A DNA stretch of 64,000 nt from CAYNNP01 sp964398215 (GTDB lineage: Bacteria > Planctomycetota > Planctomycetia > Pirellulales > Pirellulaceae). Location: contig CAYNNP010000003.1 of NCBI GenBank assembly GCA_964398215.1, forward strand, positions 5,609 to 69,608, written 5' to 3'. Under the pieces are notes generated by a model that worked only from the letters and a program-made list of their open reading frames with translations, was not told the DNA's origin and did not search any database. Within the stretch, counting starts at the first letter, position 1; each line of letters opens with the position of its first letter. The translations under genes were made by a program, and so were the position numbers. Below are positions 63,158 through 64,000 of this stretch, one piece after another.

Positions 63158-63730
63158 ATGACTATGACAACTAACATCACTGAAACTCGAACCGTTGCCG
63201 ATTTGGTCCGCGCTGCACAAGCTGGCGACAAAGATGCGTTCGGTTTGTTGTTCGAGCGTTACCGACCTGGAATCGTTGCGCTGGCAATGCGCCGCGTCCG
63301 AAATGCCGACGAAGCTGAAGAACTGGCTCAAGATGTTTTCATCCAAGCGATGCAAAAGATCGAGCAACTGCGAGTTCCTGAAGCGTTTGGAGGTTGGTTG
63401 CGACGAATCGTGCACCGCATGGCGATCAACCGAATGACGCGCAGCAAGAACGCTGTTGCTTGCGATCCAGAAACCTTGGAAGCAACCTGCTTGGCAGAAG
63501 GTACGCCTGATCAGGTTGCTCAAGACCGCGAAAGCGCTGAGGCCGTTCGTGACAGCATCGATCGATTGGGTACTCTTGATCAAGAGACGTTGAAGGCGTT
63601 CTACTTGCGAGGTCGTTCGTTGATCGAAATGAGCCACGAGTTCGACGCGCCCATCGGAACGATCAAGCGACGTTTGCACGTAGCTCGAAAGCGACTTGCA
63701 AAAGAAATGGATGTCATGCAAGCCGTTTGA
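63158..63730 (+). CDS. ECF-type RNA polymerase sigma factor
   Basis: This 190-residue protein has region 2 (AFGLLFERYRPGIVALAMRRVRNADEAEELAQDVFIQAMQKI and FGGWLRRIVHRMAINRMTR) and region 4 (TLDQETLKAFYLRGRSLIEMSHEFDAPIGTIKRRLHVARKRLAKEM). It lacks the 1.1 and 3 regions of housekeeping sigmas. No anti-sigma gene follows; instead a strong terminator does, so the partner is elsewhere or absent. The start at 63158 (a second ATG is two codons on) follows GGGAGAA. Confidence 0.95.
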   Translation: MTMTTNITETRTVADLVRAAQAGDKDAFGLLFERYRPGIVALAMRRVRNADEAEELAQDVFIQAMQKIEQLRVPEAFGGWLRRIVHRMAINRMTRSKNAVACDPETLEATCLAEGTPDQVAQDRESAEAVRDSIDRLGTLDQETLKAFYLRGRSLIEMSHEFDAPIGTIKRRLHVARKRLAKEMDVMQAV

Positions 63731-63765
63731 AGCTCGCAAAAAGTTCGATCGCGAACAATGAAATA

Positions 63766-63825
63766 GCCACCAGTCTGGTGGCCAACTAACAAACGGGTCA
63801 AAGCAATCCTTTGGCCCGTTTTTCT
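63766..63825 (+). terminator. double hairpin terminator of the ECF sigma gene
   Basis: First a compact hairpin, GCCACCAG-T-CTGGTGGC (63766-63782). Then AACGGGTCAAAG / CTTTGGCCCGTT (63792-63820), a 12-bp stem with one G-U pair and a 5-nt loop, followed by TTTTTC. The second is a classical intrinsic terminator, 61 bp past the stop. Confidence 0.9.
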
Positions 63826-63834
63826 TTGCTCGCC

Positions 63835-64000
63835 GCGAGCAAACGCATCCGATATCGATTGGGGCAAGACCTGCAGGCTTTGGAAGATTGGCTTGACTCA
63901 AACCTACTGCATCTACGATGCCCTGGGCCGCTACCTTTCCTGCACCGATACAGCAAATGTCACAACCAGCATGACCTACGATGCCGCTGGCAACAAAATC
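63835..64000 (+). pseudogene. RHS/YD-repeat protein fragment (runs off right edge)
   Basis: The frame ending at 64000 encodes two YD repeats: TYCIYDALGRYLSCTD and SMTYDAAGNKI, diagnostic of RHS proteins, which carry C-terminal toxin domains or build cell-surface filaments. The last in-frame stop is at 63764-63766, inside the sigma gene terminator. Between there and the repeats there is no ATG or GTG, only TTG at 63893. It therefore looks like a 5'-truncated remnant or displaced cassette rather than an intact gene; the part beyond the edge could change this. Confidence 0.7.

Noticed and set aside
1..64000. CRISPR array, tRNA or rRNA genes, prophage
   Set aside because: No regularly spaced repeats, cloverleaf sequences, rRNA segments or phage structural genes were recognised on reading both strands.

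Overview
The window looks like a chromosome segment from a planctomycete of the Pirellulaceae type (Rhodopirellula and relatives). This is inferred from gene content: two sulfatases, a DUF1592/DUF1585-type protein tail, a CRTAC1/UnbV lipoprotein, an EF-hand plus P-domain protein, a Cys/Pro-rich exported repeat protein, many single-gene transcription units and few clear Shine-Dalgarno sites. Base composition looks balanced by eye. No rRNA, tRNA, CRISPR array, complete insertion sequence or prophage was seen. Two runs of exactly 100 N (3628-3727 and 21920-22019) are assembly gaps, and any reading frame drawn through the first is an artefact.

Layout. 1-2177 (-): secreted alpha/beta hydrolase (runs off the left edge) and hisA. 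2419-3372 (+): unknown protein. 3483-3985 (-): tail of a DUF1585 protein and head of an ECF-like sigma factor, on either side of gap 1. 4325-6344: exported EEP phosphatase/nuclease, exported YxPV-rich protein and Trm112-like protein. 6416-9732: membrane acyltransferase-like protein and fatty acid desaturase (-), then an HI0933-type flavoprotein (+). 9749-15159 (-): membrane and exported proteins, DUF2007, a propeller/CBM9 protein and a FluC/CrcB fluoride channel. 15366-21378 (+): ilvB, purine nucleoside phosphorylase, a pair of glutamate-synthase-like domain proteins and an HD-GYP response regulator. 21497-23367 (-): Cys-rich repeat protein and lipoprotein. 23627-30329 (+): two membrane proteins, trkA, a fused 5-oxoprolinase-like protein and a membrane protein. 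30411-36729 (-): EF-hand/P-domain protein, secretin-N-domain protein and CrtI-like oxidoreductase. 36930-40299 (+): tandem sulfatases. 40318-44141 (-): aldo/keto reductase and CRTAC1 lipoprotein. 44319-48433 (+): hrpB and an S41 peptidase. 48475-53024 (-): DUF4259-like protein, secreted FAD oxidoreductase and proB. 53222-54835 (+): purF. 54999-57723 (-): small exported protein, NGNT propeller and recA. 58077-59984 (+): lipoprotein and unknown protein. 60411-62288 (-): DUF502 and ComF. 62575-64000 (+): small ORF, ECF sigma factor and an RHS/YD-repeat remnant.

How it fits together. Housekeeping genes (hisA, ilvB, proB, purF, PNP, recA, hrpB, comF, trkA) stand mostly alone among exported proteins suited to polysaccharide use and cell-surface functions (sulfatases, CBM9 and golvesin-like modules, ASPIC/UnbV). 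Gene pairs with overlapping or near-touching ends (hisA/hydrolase, desaturase/acyltransferase, GltB-like pair, fluC/propeller, CRTAC1/aldo-keto reductase, oxoprolinase/membrane protein) are likely co-transcribed.

The most interesting non-coding signals are: (1) a 203-bp MITE-like element at 60035-60237 with perfect 23-bp terminal inverted repeats and an 8-bp target duplication, abutting a 72-nt hairpin; (2) a three-copy intergenic element of about 140 bp with nested inverted repeats at 10536, 51703 and 54865, one copy supplying a gene's stop codon; (3) a perfect CCCAGT-N5-ACTGGG palindrome just upstream of recA. Among proteins, the paired and partly degenerate glutamate-synthase-like domains at 18099-19978 are the best candidate for an unstudied function.
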